This document shows, one piece after another, positions 33,419-42,185 of a stretch of DNA of 64,000 nt (the first letter of the stretch is position 1; each line of letters starts with the position of its first letter). Position numbers and translations under genes: made by a program. The stretch is from Deltaproteobacteria bacterium (GTDB lineage: Bacteria > Desulfobacterota > GWC2-55-46 > UBA9637). The notes below the pieces were generated by a model. The model did no database searches, was not told the DNA's origin, and saw only the letters and a list, made by a program, of their open reading frames with translations. Location of the stretch: the NCBI GenBank assembly GCA_030690165.1, contig JAUYHF010000062.1, positions 1 to 64,000 on the forward strand, read 5' to 3'.

Positions 33419-35878
33419 CTTTATTATCTTCACCCTCGGTATCCCTTCGCCCTCTTTAAAAAACAGATTTACAGGGATATCTTCAAAATTTTCTGCAATA
33501 AAGGCTGCGCCTTTCACTGAACCATGCTTTACCCTGACCTTTAATCTCGTGGTATTATGCCGTCCCTTGACAGTAACCATATCACCGTCGTTCACACCAA
33601 GCGACATCGCATCTTCACCGCTTATCTCAACGAATGGTTCCGGCAGCAATTGCTTCAATACATCAGCCTTTTGCGACAATCTCCCTGAATGTAAAAGATG
33701 GTTGCCGGTTATCAACCAAAATGGAAATTCCTTGTCTTCAGTTTCTACTGTCTTTGAACTTTGAACTTTGAACCCCTGCTTAAAGCCTGCAGGGGCTGGC
33801 CTTGAACTTTGAACTTCTGTCCCATGTCCCTTTACCAACGCCCCTGTATTATTTAAACTATCAAATGATATATCCTTATAACCCGGCGCTTCCCTTTTTA
33901 TCTCATCAAACACATCTCCTGCGCATTTATACCCAAAGCCGCCGATACTGCATAAGATATCCAAATCCCCTCTTACCCCATTAACAGGTTGTACCGCCTT
34001 TCTAATCCTCTGAACCCTTCCTTCCTGATTTGTAAATGTCCCGTCCTTTTCAGCATAACTTGCGCCAGGCAGGACAACATCCGCCATTTTTGCGGTCTCA
34101 GTCAAGAATATGTCCTGCACGACAATAAAGCCCGCCTTTGAAAGCGCGCCTCTTGCAAACCCTGCGTCAGGATACATAGAAACCACATCTTCGCCAAGTA
34201 TATAAACCGCATCCATCCCGCCTTTTGAAGACGCATCAAGCATCTCACCGCAGTCCATGCCAGCCCCGGCTGCCGTTTTATAGCCGGGTAAAAATACCGG
34301 ATGCACGCCCATATCCCATGCGCCTCTCTGGTTGCACCTGTCAAGGAGAGGCATGACCCTTATATTTTTGCCGGAGGATTTTATGGCCTTTGTCATATTC
34401 TCTATTTCAAGCAAGGCATCCTTTCCATTTACCGACCTCAGGAAATCCGTGCCTGCAAACACCGATATATTTGAAGCCGTGGAAATCTTTGCAGCAGCCA
34501 TCGTAATATCTGCCTCCGGCACATCTGAAAAACCTGCCTTCACAGCCTTTCCTTCTATGGCGGCGGTTATGGCGGAAACAAGTATGTGTTCGCTTCCAGG
34601 CCTGTATTTGAACGAAATTGACGCAGAACTGTCAAGCTTTATCCTTCGCGGGTATGCAAGTATAAGGGTTTTCCGTTTGTCCGCAGCAGCAGTCCTTATT
34701 AAATAATCTGTTATTGGATTCTCATCTGATATTGAAGACCCCATAATGAGTATTAGATCCGCCTTCATTGCGTCAAATATCGAAGCGCCTTCGCCTGCGA
34801 GACCGCACACATCAACCATTGCAGTTGTTGTCGCCTTATCCGCCCAGCGGCTGCCTGAATCAATATTGTTGGTCTTGAATGTGTTCCTCATAAGTTTCTG
34901 GAACAGATAAAGTTCTTCGTTGGCAAGCCTTGCAGACGCAATACCGGCAATCTTTTTGGCGTCAGCCTTTCCAAACCTGTCTTTTATTACACCAACGGCT
35001 TCGTCCCATGAAACAGGCTGAAGCACCCCATTTTTCTTAATCATTGGAGACTTAAGCCTCTTTTCACTCTGGATAAAGTGATAGCCAAATCTCCCCCTTG
35101 CGCAAAGGGTTTCCTTGTTGATACCGGTTTCAATCTTGCTCCTTACCCTTAAAACCTCGCCATCCCTTGCGCCGATTGTAAATTGGCAGCCTGTTGCGCA
35201 GTATGGACAGACTGTATCTGTTTCTTTTAAATCCCACGGCCTTGACCGGTATCTGTATGGCAGGCTCATGAATGAGCCGACAGGGCAGACCTCTATGCAG
35301 TTGCCGCAGTGGTCGCAGTCAAGCCTTGTATTCCAAAAACTGGTTTCCTGTGTCTTGGCGCCCCTGCCGATCCCGCCGAGCGCTGATGCGCCGACAACCT
35401 CGTCGCATATCCTCACGCACCTTTCGCAATGAATGCAGCGATTGTGGTTTTTTACAATAATCGGGCTTAATATCTCGTCCTTATCGTGAAACTGTCTCTT
35501 CTTTTCACCAAAGGCGCTATGTCTCGGACCTGACTTAAAAACAAAATCCTGCAATTCACACTCCCCGCCCTTGTCGCATGTAGGACAGTCAAGAGGATGG
35601 TTTGCAAGCAGAAATTCCAGCATAGATGCGCGCGCGGACTTAACGGTCTGGTTTTCAGTAAATACCTCCATACCGTGGAGTACAGGCGTTACACAGGACG
35701 GCTGAAGTTTTTTCTGCCCCCCTATCTCAACAAGGCACATCCTGCATGAACCCAGCCTTGAAAGCCTTGCCTGATAGCAAAAGGTCGGTATCTCAAACCC
35801 TGCCTGCCGGGCAGCATCAAGGATTAGAGTGCCGTCCTCTACAGTTATCTCTTTCCCATTTATCTTTACAGTTGCCAT
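33404..35878 (-). CDS. nuoG: NADH:quinone oxidoreductase subunit G
   Basis: An 824-residue peripheral subunit with the N-terminal [2Fe-2S] domain (C-Y-Q-A-R-L-S-R-L-G-S-C-R-M-C), C-P-T-C-D-K-G-G-E-C and C-I-H-C-E-R-C-V-R-I-C-D, C-x-x-C-x-x-x-C-P-V-G-S, then a molybdopterin-oxidoreductase-like part (C-P-Y-C-A-T-G-C). Odd: residues about 687-710 (V-Q-S-S-R-P-A-P-A-G-F-K-Q-G) come from a palindromic repeat shared with xerC, and the last residues and stop come from another repeat. It follows nuoF directly (one base). Confidence 0.95.
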   Translation of the reverse strand: MATVKINGKEITVEDGTLILDAARQAGFEIPTFCYQARLSRLGSCRMCLVEIGGQKKLQPSCVTPVLHGMEVFTENQTVKSARASMLEFLLANHPLDCPTCDKGGECELQDFVFKSGPRHSAFGEKKRQFHDKDEILSPIIVKNHNRCIHCERCVRICDEVVGASALGGIGRGAKTQETSFWNTRLDCDHCGNCIEVCPVGSFMSLPYRYRSRPWDLKETDTVCPYCATGCQFTIGARDGEVLRVRSKIETGINKETLCARGRFGYHFIQSEKRLKSPMIKKNGVLQPVSWDEAVGVIKDRFGKADAKKIAGIASARLANEELYLFQKLMRNTFKTNNIDSGSRWADKATTTAMVDVCGLAGEGASIFDAMKADLILIMGSSISDENPITDYLIRTAAADKRKTLILAYPRRIKLDSSASISFKYRPGSEHILVSAITAAIEGKAVKAGFSDVPEADITMAAAKISTASNISVFAGTDFLRSVNGKDALLEIENMTKAIKSSGKNIRVMPLLDRCNQRGAWDMGVHPVFLPGYKTAAGAGMDCGEMLDASSKGGMDAVYILGEDVVSMYPDAGFARGALSKAGFIVVQDIFLTETAKMADVVLPGASYAEKDGTFTNQEGRVQRIRKAVQPVNGVRGDLDILCSIGGFGYKCAGDVFDEIKREAPGYKDISFDSLNNTGALVKGHGTEVQSSRPAPAGFKQGFKVQSSKTVETEDKEFPFWLITGNHLLHSGRLSQKADVLKQLLPEPFVEISGEDAMSLGVNDGDMVTVKGRHNTTRLKVRVKHGSVKGAAFIAENFEDIPVNLFFKEGEGIPRVKIIKQVEV
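33751..33820. repeat. Coding palindromic repeat in nuoG (PAPAG family)
   Basis: The core GCCCCTGCAGGC-NN-TAAGCAGGGGTT is the same as in xerC. It is flanked on both sides by CTTTGAACTTTGAAC-like 9-base tandem units in matching positions, which gives a longer stem. The insert is in frame, so NuoG gains about 20 residues near its C-terminal domain. Confidence 0.8.
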
Positions 35879-37138
35879 TTATACCATGCACCTTTTGTTC
35901 TTCACATGATACACAAATTCATCCCTGAAATTCTTCAAAGCCCCGCGGAGCGCCATTACTGCGCCATCTCCAAGCGGACAAAATGTCCTGCCGAATATGT
36001 TTCCGCAAAGGGTTTCAATAAGTTCCACATCGCCATCTTTACCCTGTCCATGTTCAATCCTATGCAGAACCTTGTATGTCCAGTCTGTGCCTTCCCTGCA
36101 CGGCGTGCATTTTCCGCAGGATTCATGCCTGAAAAATCCCATAGTCCTCATGGCAACCTTTACAATGCAGGTTGTATCATCCATCACTATAACGCCTGCA
36201 GAGCCAAGCATTGTGCCTTTTGCAGCCATGCTGTCAAAATCCATTGACGTATCCAGATCCTTTTCTGTAAGCATTGGCGCGGAAACCCCGCCTGGTATTG
36301 CTGCCTTAAATTTTCTGCCGTCTCTGATGCCGCCTGCATGTGTAAAAACAACCTCCCTTAATGGAGTTCCCATCGGCAATTCATAAAGCCCCGGTTTTTT
36401 AACATGGCCGCTTACACCAAATATCTTTGGGCCGGGGCTTTTCTCTGGCCCGATGGATGCAAACCACTTCGGCCCTTTATTTATAATATGCGGGATGCAT
36501 GCAAGGGTCTCAACATTATTTATAACAGTAGGCTTTGCAAAAAGACCGACCTGCGCAGGAAAAGGCGGCTTAATCCTCGGCTGTCCTCTTTTCCCTTCTA
36601 TTGATTCAATAAGCGCTGTCTCTTCGCCGCATATATATGCGCCTGCGCCCTTATGCACATAGATGTCGCAGTTAAAATTTGAATTCAAAATATTTTTACC
36701 AAGATAGCCTTTTTTATATGCCTCAGAGATTGCCTGCTCAAGTCTTTTTGCCCCAAAGGCAAACTCGCCTCTGATATATATATACGCCGCTGCGGCGCCA
36801 ATGGCATAGCACGCAATGGCCATACCCTCAATAAGCTCATGCGGGTCTTTTTCAATAATAGCCCTGTCCTTGAATGTCCCCGGCTCGCCCTCGTCCGCGT
36901 TACAGCAGAGATACTTTGGTATGGTGGGATCTTTTGTAATAAAACTCCACTTGAGGCCTGTAGAAAAACCTGCCCCGCCGCGGCCCCTGAGTCCCGAATC
37001 CTTTATCATCTGGATAAGCGCATCCGTCTGGAGCTTAAGCGCGGATGGAAGCGCCTGATAACCCCCGTTTTTCAGATACACTTCTATCCTGTGGGAATCA
37101 GGTGTGTTTATGTTTTTTAAGAGGACAGGTTCAAACAT
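35879..37138 (-). CDS. nuoF: NADH:quinone oxidoreductase subunit F
   Basis: A 419-residue subunit that binds NADH, FMN and cluster N3. G-L-R-G-R-G-G-A-G-F-x-T-G-x-K-W is the NADH/FMN loop, C-N-A-D-E-G-E-P-G-T-F-K-D-R follows, I-C-G-E-E-T-A-L-I-E-S-I-E-G is next, and S-C-G-K-C-T-P-C-R-E-G holds three cluster cysteines, with the fourth in F-C-P-L-G-D-G. It lies four bases after nuoE. Electrons enter complex I here. Confidence 0.97.
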   Translation of the reverse strand: MFEPVLLKNINTPDSHRIEVYLKNGGYQALPSALKLQTDALIQMIKDSGLRGRGGAGFSTGLKWSFITKDPTIPKYLCCNADEGEPGTFKDRAIIEKDPHELIEGMAIACYAIGAAAAYIYIRGEFAFGAKRLEQAISEAYKKGYLGKNILNSNFNCDIYVHKGAGAYICGEETALIESIEGKRGQPRIKPPFPAQVGLFAKPTVINNVETLACIPHIINKGPKWFASIGPEKSPGPKIFGVSGHVKKPGLYELPMGTPLREVVFTHAGGIRDGRKFKAAIPGGVSAPMLTEKDLDTSMDFDSMAAKGTMLGSAGVIVMDDTTCIVKVAMRTMGFFRHESCGKCTPCREGTDWTYKVLHRIEHGQGKDGDVELIETLCGNIFGRTFCPLGDGAVMALRGALKNFRDEFVYHVKNKRCMV

Positions 37139-37142
37139 TTTC

Positions 37143-37607
37143 CTATTTTAATCCTTTCAAAATCTCCTCAATATTTTCCTCTGTAAGATTCTCATAATAA
37201 TCGTCGTTTATCTGCATCATTGGCGCTGTGCCGCATGAACCGAGGCATTCTACCTCTGATAAGGTAAATCTTTTATCGGGAGTTGTCCCTCCCTTTTTTA
37301 CGCCAAGCTTCTTTGAAAGAAATTCAGCAATATGCTCTGCGCCAAGAAGGGAGCATGGAACATTTGTGCAGACCTGTATATGATATTTGCCCACAGGCTT
37401 CTTATTATACATCGTATAAAATGCCGCAACCTGATTGAGTTGAACCGGCGCCATATCCAGCATGTGGGCAACTTCCTTCAAAACCTCTTCTGTAAGACAG
37501 CCGCACTCCTCCTGCGCTATCATAAGGGCATCCATCGATGCAAACCTCTTCCTCGGATACTTGTCTATTGCCTTTTTAATGTTTTCTATTGTCTTGGTTG
37601 ATAACAT
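37143..37607 (-). CDS. nuoE: NADH:quinone oxidoreductase subunit E
   Basis: A 154-residue thioredoxin-like [2Fe-2S] subunit. V-C-T-N-V-P-C-S-L-L-G-A carries the first two ligands and E-C-L-G-S-C-G-T-A-P-M-M-Q-I-N the last two. The upstream helical region (Y-P-R-K-R-F-A-S-M-D-A-L) is typical. It partners NuoF. A repeat-filled gap of 89 bases separates it from nuoD, and I see no good ribosome site at its ATG. Confidence 0.95.
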   Translation of the reverse strand: MLSTKTIENIKKAIDKYPRKRFASMDALMIAQEECGCLTEEVLKEVAHMLDMAPVQLNQVAAFYTMYNKKPVGKYHIQVCTNVPCSLLGAEHIAEFLSKKLGVKKGGTTPDKRFTLSEVECLGSCGTAPMMQINDDYYENLTEENIEEILKGLK

Positions 37608-37620
37608 AAAATTAGGTGAT

Positions 37621-37686
37621 AGGCGATGGGCTATAGGAAAATATTTTCTGCCTTTTGTTTTACCTATTGCTTCTTGCCCATTGCCT
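37621..37686. repeat. Inverted repeat between nuoD and nuoE
   Basis: AGGCGATGGGCTATAGG at the left faces CCTATTGC...TGCCCATTGCCT at the right, an imperfect fold-back of about 17 bases per arm. It occupies most of the intergenic gap. Confidence 0.55.
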
Positions 37687-37696
37687 CTTGCCCGTC

Positions 37697-38884
37697 TTAC
37701 TTATCCGCCTCTCCAAATACCGGATCAAGGCTTGAAACTATTGCCACAACATCTGCAAGATAACAGTCTTTGCACAGATGGTCTATAGCTTGCAGATTTA
37801 CAAAGGAGGGCGCCCGTATCTTTACCCTAAATGGTCTTTCAGATCCATCACTTAGGATGTAGAACCCCAACTCACCTTTTGGCGCTTCAACACTGGCATA
37901 AACCTCGCCCTTTGGCGCCTTGAAGCCATGAGAAACAATTTTAAAATGATGTATTAGCGCCTCCATATTAGTTTCTATATCCCTTCGTGGAGGCAGAACC
38001 ACATCCGGCATATCAACGGATGACTTGCCATCTGGCATCTGTAAAAGAGCTTGCTTTATTATTCTTGCCGCTTGCCTCATTTCTTCAATGCGGAGAACAT
38101 ACCTATCAAAGCAGTCTCCATTTTCACCAATTGGCACATCAAAATCTAACCTGTCATAAACAAGATATGGCTCATCTTTTCTAATATCCCATTTGACGCC
38201 TGTACTGCGCAGTATCGGCCCGGTCAATCCAAGATTTATAGCATCTTCTGCTGAAATTACCCCAACCCCTTTGTTCCTCTTAAGCCAAATCCTGTTATTA
38301 GTTAAAAGCTGTTCATATTCGTCTATCTTCTTTGGAAAAAACTCGGCAAATTCAAGACACTTCTCTTTAAACAAAGGCTGGAGGTCGTACCTCACTCCTC
38401 CGATTCGCAAATAATTGTGCGTAACCCTTGCCCCGCATATCATCTCAAACAAATCAAGCACCATCTCCCTTTCTCTGAAAGCATAAAGCAGTACTGTCAT
38501 CGCGCCGAGATCAAGCGCCCATGCTCCGATGCATGTAAGATGCCCTGTAATACGTGAAAGTTCAGCTGTTATTACTCTTATATATTTTGCCCGCTCAGGA
38601 ACTTCGATGCCAAGAAGCTTTTCAACAGCCATTACATAGGCTAAGTTATTGCCCATTGCAGACCAATATTCCAGCCTGTCCGTATACGGAACAAACTGAT
38701 GATACAGCAGGTTTTCCGCAATCTTCTCGGTGCCCCTGTGCAGGTAGCCTATATCAGGATATGCCCTGATAACCTTTTCGCCTTTCATATCCAGAAGCAT
38801 ATGAAGGACACCGTGGGTGGACGGGTGCTGCGGCCCCATACTTAATGTTATTTCTTTTGTTGCTATTTCTTCGTTGTTTGCCAT
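37697..38884 (-). CDS. nuoD: NADH:quinone oxidoreductase subunit D
   Basis: A 395-residue peripheral subunit of the 49-kDa type, related to NiFe hydrogenase large subunits, that forms the quinone cavity with NuoB. G-P-Q-H-P-S-T-H-G-V-L-H near the start holds the histidine in the quinone site. G-Y-L-H-R-G-T-E-K, Y-T-D-R-L-E-Y and the end D-P-V-F-G-E-A-D-K (normally D-x-V-x-G-E-x-D-R) are conserved. It is separate from nuoC, not a C-D fusion. Confidence 0.97.
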   Translation of the reverse strand: MANNEEIATKEITLSMGPQHPSTHGVLHMLLDMKGEKVIRAYPDIGYLHRGTEKIAENLLYHQFVPYTDRLEYWSAMGNNLAYVMAVEKLLGIEVPERAKYIRVITAELSRITGHLTCIGAWALDLGAMTVLLYAFREREMVLDLFEMICGARVTHNYLRIGGVRYDLQPLFKEKCLEFAEFFPKKIDEYEQLLTNNRIWLKRNKGVGVISAEDAINLGLTGPILRSTGVKWDIRKDEPYLVYDRLDFDVPIGENGDCFDRYVLRIEEMRQAARIIKQALLQMPDGKSSVDMPDVVLPPRRDIETNMEALIHHFKIVSHGFKAPKGEVYASVEAPKGELGFYILSDGSERPFRVKIRAPSFVNLQAIDHLCKDCYLADVVAIVSSLDPVFGEADK

Positions 38885-38889
38885 ATATA

Positions 38890-38948
38890 ATAACGGTAGT
38901 TGCCCAATTTATTGGGCGCATTTAAAAACGCCGATAAATCGGCAACTA
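38890..38948. repeat. Inverted repeat between nuoC and nuoD
   Basis: GTAGTTGCC and GGCAACTAC form the outer arms. Inside are TTGCCCAATTTATTGGGC and CGCCGATAAATCGGC, each a hairpin. The right arm supplies the TAG stop of nuoC, so the element probably replaced the natural gene end. Confidence 0.7.
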
Positions 38949-39443
38949 CTTTTCTTCCCCATACGGATTATACTGGTCTTTATATCCCTTTAAAGGATAG
39001 TCCTTTCGCAGGGGAAACCCCTCCCAGTCATCAGGCATATATATCCTCTTAAGATTCGGATGCCCTTCAAATATAATTCCGAACATGTCGTATGCCTCCC
39101 GCTCTGCCCAATCCGCGCTATTCCAGAGAGAGGTAACAGAAGGGACAACCTCGCCATCTTCTACCTTAACCTTTAGCCCTAATCTGTGTTTTTTGGGGAT
39201 TGAATAAAGGTGATATACAACCTCAAATCTCGGCCTTTGGGGAAAATAATCAACGGCTGCAATATCTGAAAGAAAATTGAATTGAAGTTCAGAATCCATT
39301 TTCAGGAATCCGCATATCTCTAATAAGCTGTCTTTCCTGATTAAGTGGGTTACTTCATCCCTGAATATGATGGTGTCAAGGATAGACGGGCCAAATCTTT
39401 CTTTTATATTTTTTATAAGGATTGAATCAGGAGCGATTGTCAT
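38946..39443 (-). CDS. nuoC: NADH:quinone oxidoreductase subunit C
   Basis: A 165-residue peripheral subunit (30-kDa type). [31 protein letters not shown][11 protein letters not shown] and [12 protein letters not shown] are the family signature. It follows nuoB directly (TAAATG). Confidence 0.96.
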   Translation of the reverse strand: MTIAPDSILIKNIKERFGPSILDTIIFRDEVTHLIRKDSLLEICGFLKMDSELQFNFLSDIAAVDYFPQRPRFEVVYHLYSIPKKHRLGLKVKVEDGEVVPSVTSLWNSADWAEREAYDMFGIIFEGHPNLKRIYMPDDWEGFPLRKDYPLKGYKDQYNPYGEEK

Positions 39444-40013
39444 TTATGCCTTTACCTCATATCTTGCAAATATTGACGGCATCTCTTTTTTTATCTTTTC
39501 CTGCAACTGTAAAAATCCGTATAAAAGCGCCTCAGGCCTTGGCGGACAACCTGGGATATAAACATCCACAGGTATAACAAGGTCTGTGCCCTGAACGACC
39601 GAATATGTATTATAAGGCCCGCCTGCCGATGCGCAGCCTCCCTGGGCAATAACCCACCTCGGCTCCGCCATCTGGTCGTACACCCTTTTAACAGCAGGCG
39701 CAATTTTTTTTGTCATGGTGCCTGCAATGATAATGACGTCACTCTGCCTTGGAGAAGGCCTGAAAACTATGCCAAGCCTGTCTGTGTCATAGCGGGAGCA
39801 GCCTGCCGCAATCATCTCTATTGCGCAGCACGCAAGGCCGAATGTCATGGGCCAGAGGGCAGACCTTCTCCCCCAGTTGACAACACTGTCAACAACAACA
39901 TCAACCCCTGTAGTCTTTGCCAGAGCGGCTGCTGTCCTGCCTGTCAACTCTACAATATCATCAAGGGTTGTAAACTGCACAACCCCTTCTAATGGACTTT
40001 TTATTATACCCAT
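39444..40013 (-). CDS. nuoB: NADH:quinone oxidoreductase subunit B
   Basis: The subunit that carries terminal cluster N2, which gives electrons to quinone. G-L-A-C-C-A-I-E-M shows the unusual adjacent cysteine ligands, G-G-C-A-S-A-G-G and P-G-C-P-P-R-P-E the others. The start at 40013 (M-G-I-I-K-S) has GGGGG seven bases upstream and gives 189 residues. An ATG at 40034 would add seven residues. Either start overlaps the nuoA end. An N-terminal section of about 50 residues before [11 protein letters not shown] is somewhat long. Confidence 0.95.
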   Translation of the reverse strand: MGIIKSPLEGVVQFTTLDDIVELTGRTAAALAKTTGVDVVVDSVVNWGRRSALWPMTFGLACCAIEMIAAGCSRYDTDRLGIVFRPSPRQSDVIIIAGTMTKKIAPAVKRVYDQMAEPRWVIAQGGCASAGGPYNTYSVVQGTDLVIPVDVYIPGCPPRPEALLYGFLQLQEKIKKEMPSIFARYEVKA

Positions 40014-40366
40014 TCCAGCGCCCCCTTTGCCCATGCGTATATGAGGCCAACAAGCAAGATGGCTATAAATATAAACATCTCCACGAATGCGGCCACCCCA
40101 AGTTCTTTAAGAACAACCGCCCACGAAAATAAATACAGGGTCTCTGCATCAAAGACTATAAACAGGATTGCTATAATAAAAAAGTGAACCTTAAAATGAC
40201 CTGCGTTGGCGTCATCGCCAATAGGCTCCATGCCGCATTCCCACGGCGATAGTTTATCTTTATAAGGATTTTTTGGACTTAAAAGGTGATTTATAAATAG
40301 AATAGCAGAGGCAAGAAAAACAACAAAACCAACAATTACCAGGACAGGAAGATAAGATAAGAGCAT
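40004..40366 (-). CDS. nuoA: NADH:quinone oxidoreductase subunit A
   Basis: A 120-residue membrane subunit with three helices. [18 protein letters not shown] carries the conserved loop cysteine near the quinone site, and [14 protein letters not shown] is typical. It is the first gene of the nuo operon. ATG at 40366 follows GGAGG by nine bases, and a good promoter lies about 50 bases upstream. Confidence 0.96.
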   Translation of the reverse strand: MLLSYLPVLVIVGFVVFLASAILFINHLLSPKNPYKDKLSPWECGMEPIGDDANAGHFKVHFFIIAILFIVFDAETLYLFSWAVVLKELGVAAFVEMFIFIAILLVGLIYAWAKGALEWV

Positions 40367-40418
40367 TACCGGTTACCTCCGCATCAGCTTATTAATGATA
40401 AATAAAATAGCGTTGCAA

Positions 40419-40448
40419 ACCATAAAACATCTGACATCCAATTGTCAA
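40419..40448 (-). promoter_or_regulatory. Promoter of the nuo operon
   Basis: TTGACA (40448-40443) and TATGGT (40424-40419) are 18 bases apart on the minus strand. Transcription should start near 40412, about 45 bases before the nuoA ATG. No other clear operator is visible. Confidence 0.75.
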
Positions 40449-40500
40449 GAAAAAAGGTAAATATTGCAGAGGTAACATGATAAAGCCAAAGATACTTAAG

Positions 40501-41112
40501 CTATTTAGCAAGTTTGGAGGCTATTGTTGCAACATGTTTTCCCTGAAACCGAGCTCCTGCCAGTTCATTCTCGCTTGGCATCCGCTCCCCCTTCCCCCCG
40601 GCAATCGTAGAGGCGCCGTAGGGAGAACCGCCGGTAATCTCATCTATGCGCATCTGGCCCTGAAAGGTATATGGCAAACCCACAATAACCATCCCCTGAT
40701 GGAGGAGTGTAGTATGGAAACTGAGGATGGTAGATTCCTGGCCGCCGTGCTGTGTAGCGGAACTTGTAAATACACTCCCAACCTTGCCGACAAGCGCGCC
40801 ATTTAACCAGAGCTGGCCTGTAGCATCAAGAAACTGGCGCATCTGCCCGCACATATTTCCAAACCGCGTCGGCGTGCCAAAGATGATCGCATCAGCGGAA
40901 GATAGCTCATCTACAGTACATACAGGAATATGCACAAAGCTTTTTTGAGCCTCTATTGCCCCCATTTTTTTAAGCGCATCTTCCGGCAGTGTTTCCGGCA
41001 CACGGCGCATCTCTACCTTTGCGCCATTGACTTCCTTAACCCCCTCTGCAACAGCCTCTGCCATACGATATATATGCCCATACATGGAATAGTAAACAAT
41101 TAAGATTTTCAT
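40501..41112 (-). CDS. wrbA: NAD(P)H:quinone oxidoreductase, WrbA type
   Basis: A 203-residue flavodoxin-fold FMN enzyme that reduces quinones by two electrons and so avoids radicals. Y-Y-S-M-Y-G-H is the FMN phosphate loop, [18 protein letters not shown] and [11 protein letters not shown] are WrbA-specific, and the length is normal (about 200). It lies upstream of nuo on the same strand but before the nuo promoter, so it is a separate unit. Confidence 0.93.
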   Translation of the reverse strand: MKILIVYYSMYGHIYRMAEAVAEGVKEVNGAKVEMRRVPETLPEDALKKMGAIEAQKSFVHIPVCTVDELSSADAIIFGTPTRFGNMCGQMRQFLDATGQLWLNGALVGKVGSVFTSSATQHGGQESTILSFHTTLLHQGMVIVGLPYTFQGQMRIDEITGGSPYGASTIAGGKGERMPSENELAGARFQGKHVATIASKLAK

Positions 41113-41220
41113 GATTTTACCCCCTTTTTTTATTTTTGCCTGATATAATCTCTTCTGTTAAAAACCTTGATGTTATAAGTTATAGCAGATATTTTTACAA
41201 TAGCAAACCTTTATTAAAGA

Positions 41221-41784
41221 TTAAGATTCTATTTCCCCGAGGGCCTTTATAGCATTGGCCTTGATGTTACCGGAGCCTTTTACAGCAAAATATATCAGGG
41301 CATCTTCTGCCTTTTTGTCGCCGATTTTCCCAAGCGCATCTATTGCCCTTTCCACAACACCGCTGTCATCGTTCTTAAGCATCAACATAATGGAATCCGT
41401 CAATCTGGGATCCCTGAAATCTCCAAGCGCCTCTATTGCAGCCCTTTTTATGACAGGGCTGTTGTCTGAAAGGCACTCTGTCAACGGAGAAATTAACCTG
41501 GCATCCCCCATACTGCCAAGAGCCCTTATTGATGCAGCCCTCACATCCTCAATCGGGTCTTTAACGGCCTTAAGGAGCAGTTGGATTACCTTTTGGCCCT
41601 TAAGCCTTCCGAGGGCATAAACAGCGCGGAGCTTTTCCACCTTTTCGCCCTGGTTTATAAGTTTTTCGATATTCTCCATCCGATCTCTGGTCTCAACCTT
41701 TTCCAGAGCCTCTGCTGCCAGCTTTCTTACAGCCTCATCAGTGTCTTTTAAAGACCTAACCAGCGCCTCTTTCCTCTTATCCAT
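41221..41784 (-). CDS. HEAT-repeat protein
   Basis: A 187-residue all-helical protein built from about five HEAT/PBS-lyase-type repeats of roughly 31 residues. Each contains a pattern like D-P-x-x-D-V-R-A-A-S-I-R-A-L-G or P-V-I-K-R-A-A-I-E-A-L-G-D-F. No signal or catalytic motif is present. Such proteins are usually scaffolds or partners of phycobilin- or iron-sulfur-type enzymes. Here no partner is evident. Confidence 0.85.
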   Translation of the reverse strand: MDKRKEALVRSLKDTDEAVRKLAAEALEKVETRDRMENIEKLINQGEKVEKLRAVYALGRLKGQKVIQLLLKAVKDPIEDVRAASIRALGSMGDARLISPLTECLSDNSPVIKRAAIEALGDFRDPRLTDSIMLMLKNDDSGVVERAIDALGKIGDKKAEDALIYFAVKGSGNIKANAIKALGEIES

Positions 41785-41900
41785 AATCTATTGCTACCAA
41801 ATATTGCCTAAAGTTGCAAGGAATTATTTTCTTAATATTATTTTCTTAACAGGACTTGCTGTTCTTTAAAAGTTGTGCTAACTTTGAGACAGAGAAATAC

Positions 41901-42185
41901 ATGGCAAAGGTCAGGGCGCATCTCATCATAGAAGGCATTGTGCAGGGCGTCTTCTTCAGGGCACACACAAAGGAACAGGCAGACAGAAATTCTATACACG
42001 GCTGGGTCAGAAACAGGCCTGACGGCACAGTAGAGGCTGTTTTTGAAGAAGATGAAGAGCCTGTAAAAAAACTTATTGAGTGGTGTCATAACGGCCCTCC
42101 TGAGGCCGTGGTTAAAAATGTAAAGACAGATTGGGAAACATATAAAGGTGAGTTTAAAAATTTTATAGTGATCCATGGGGTGTAG
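41901..42185 (+). CDS. acyP: Acylphosphatase
   Basis: A 94-residue enzyme that cleaves acyl phosphates. I-E-G-I-V-Q-G-V-F-F-R-A-H-T holds the phosphate-binding loop and catalytic arginine, and G-W-V-R-N-R-P-D-G-T-V-E-A the catalytic asparagine. The frame is open from 41856, but ATG at 41901 gives the normal length. The ribosome site is weak. It is one of few plus-strand genes, directly followed by a lipoprotein gene. Confidence 0.93.
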   Translation: MAKVRAHLIIEGIVQGVFFRAHTKEQADRNSIHGWVRNRPDGTVEAVFEEDEEPVKKLIEWCHNGPPEAVVKNVKTDWETYKGEFKNFIVIHGV

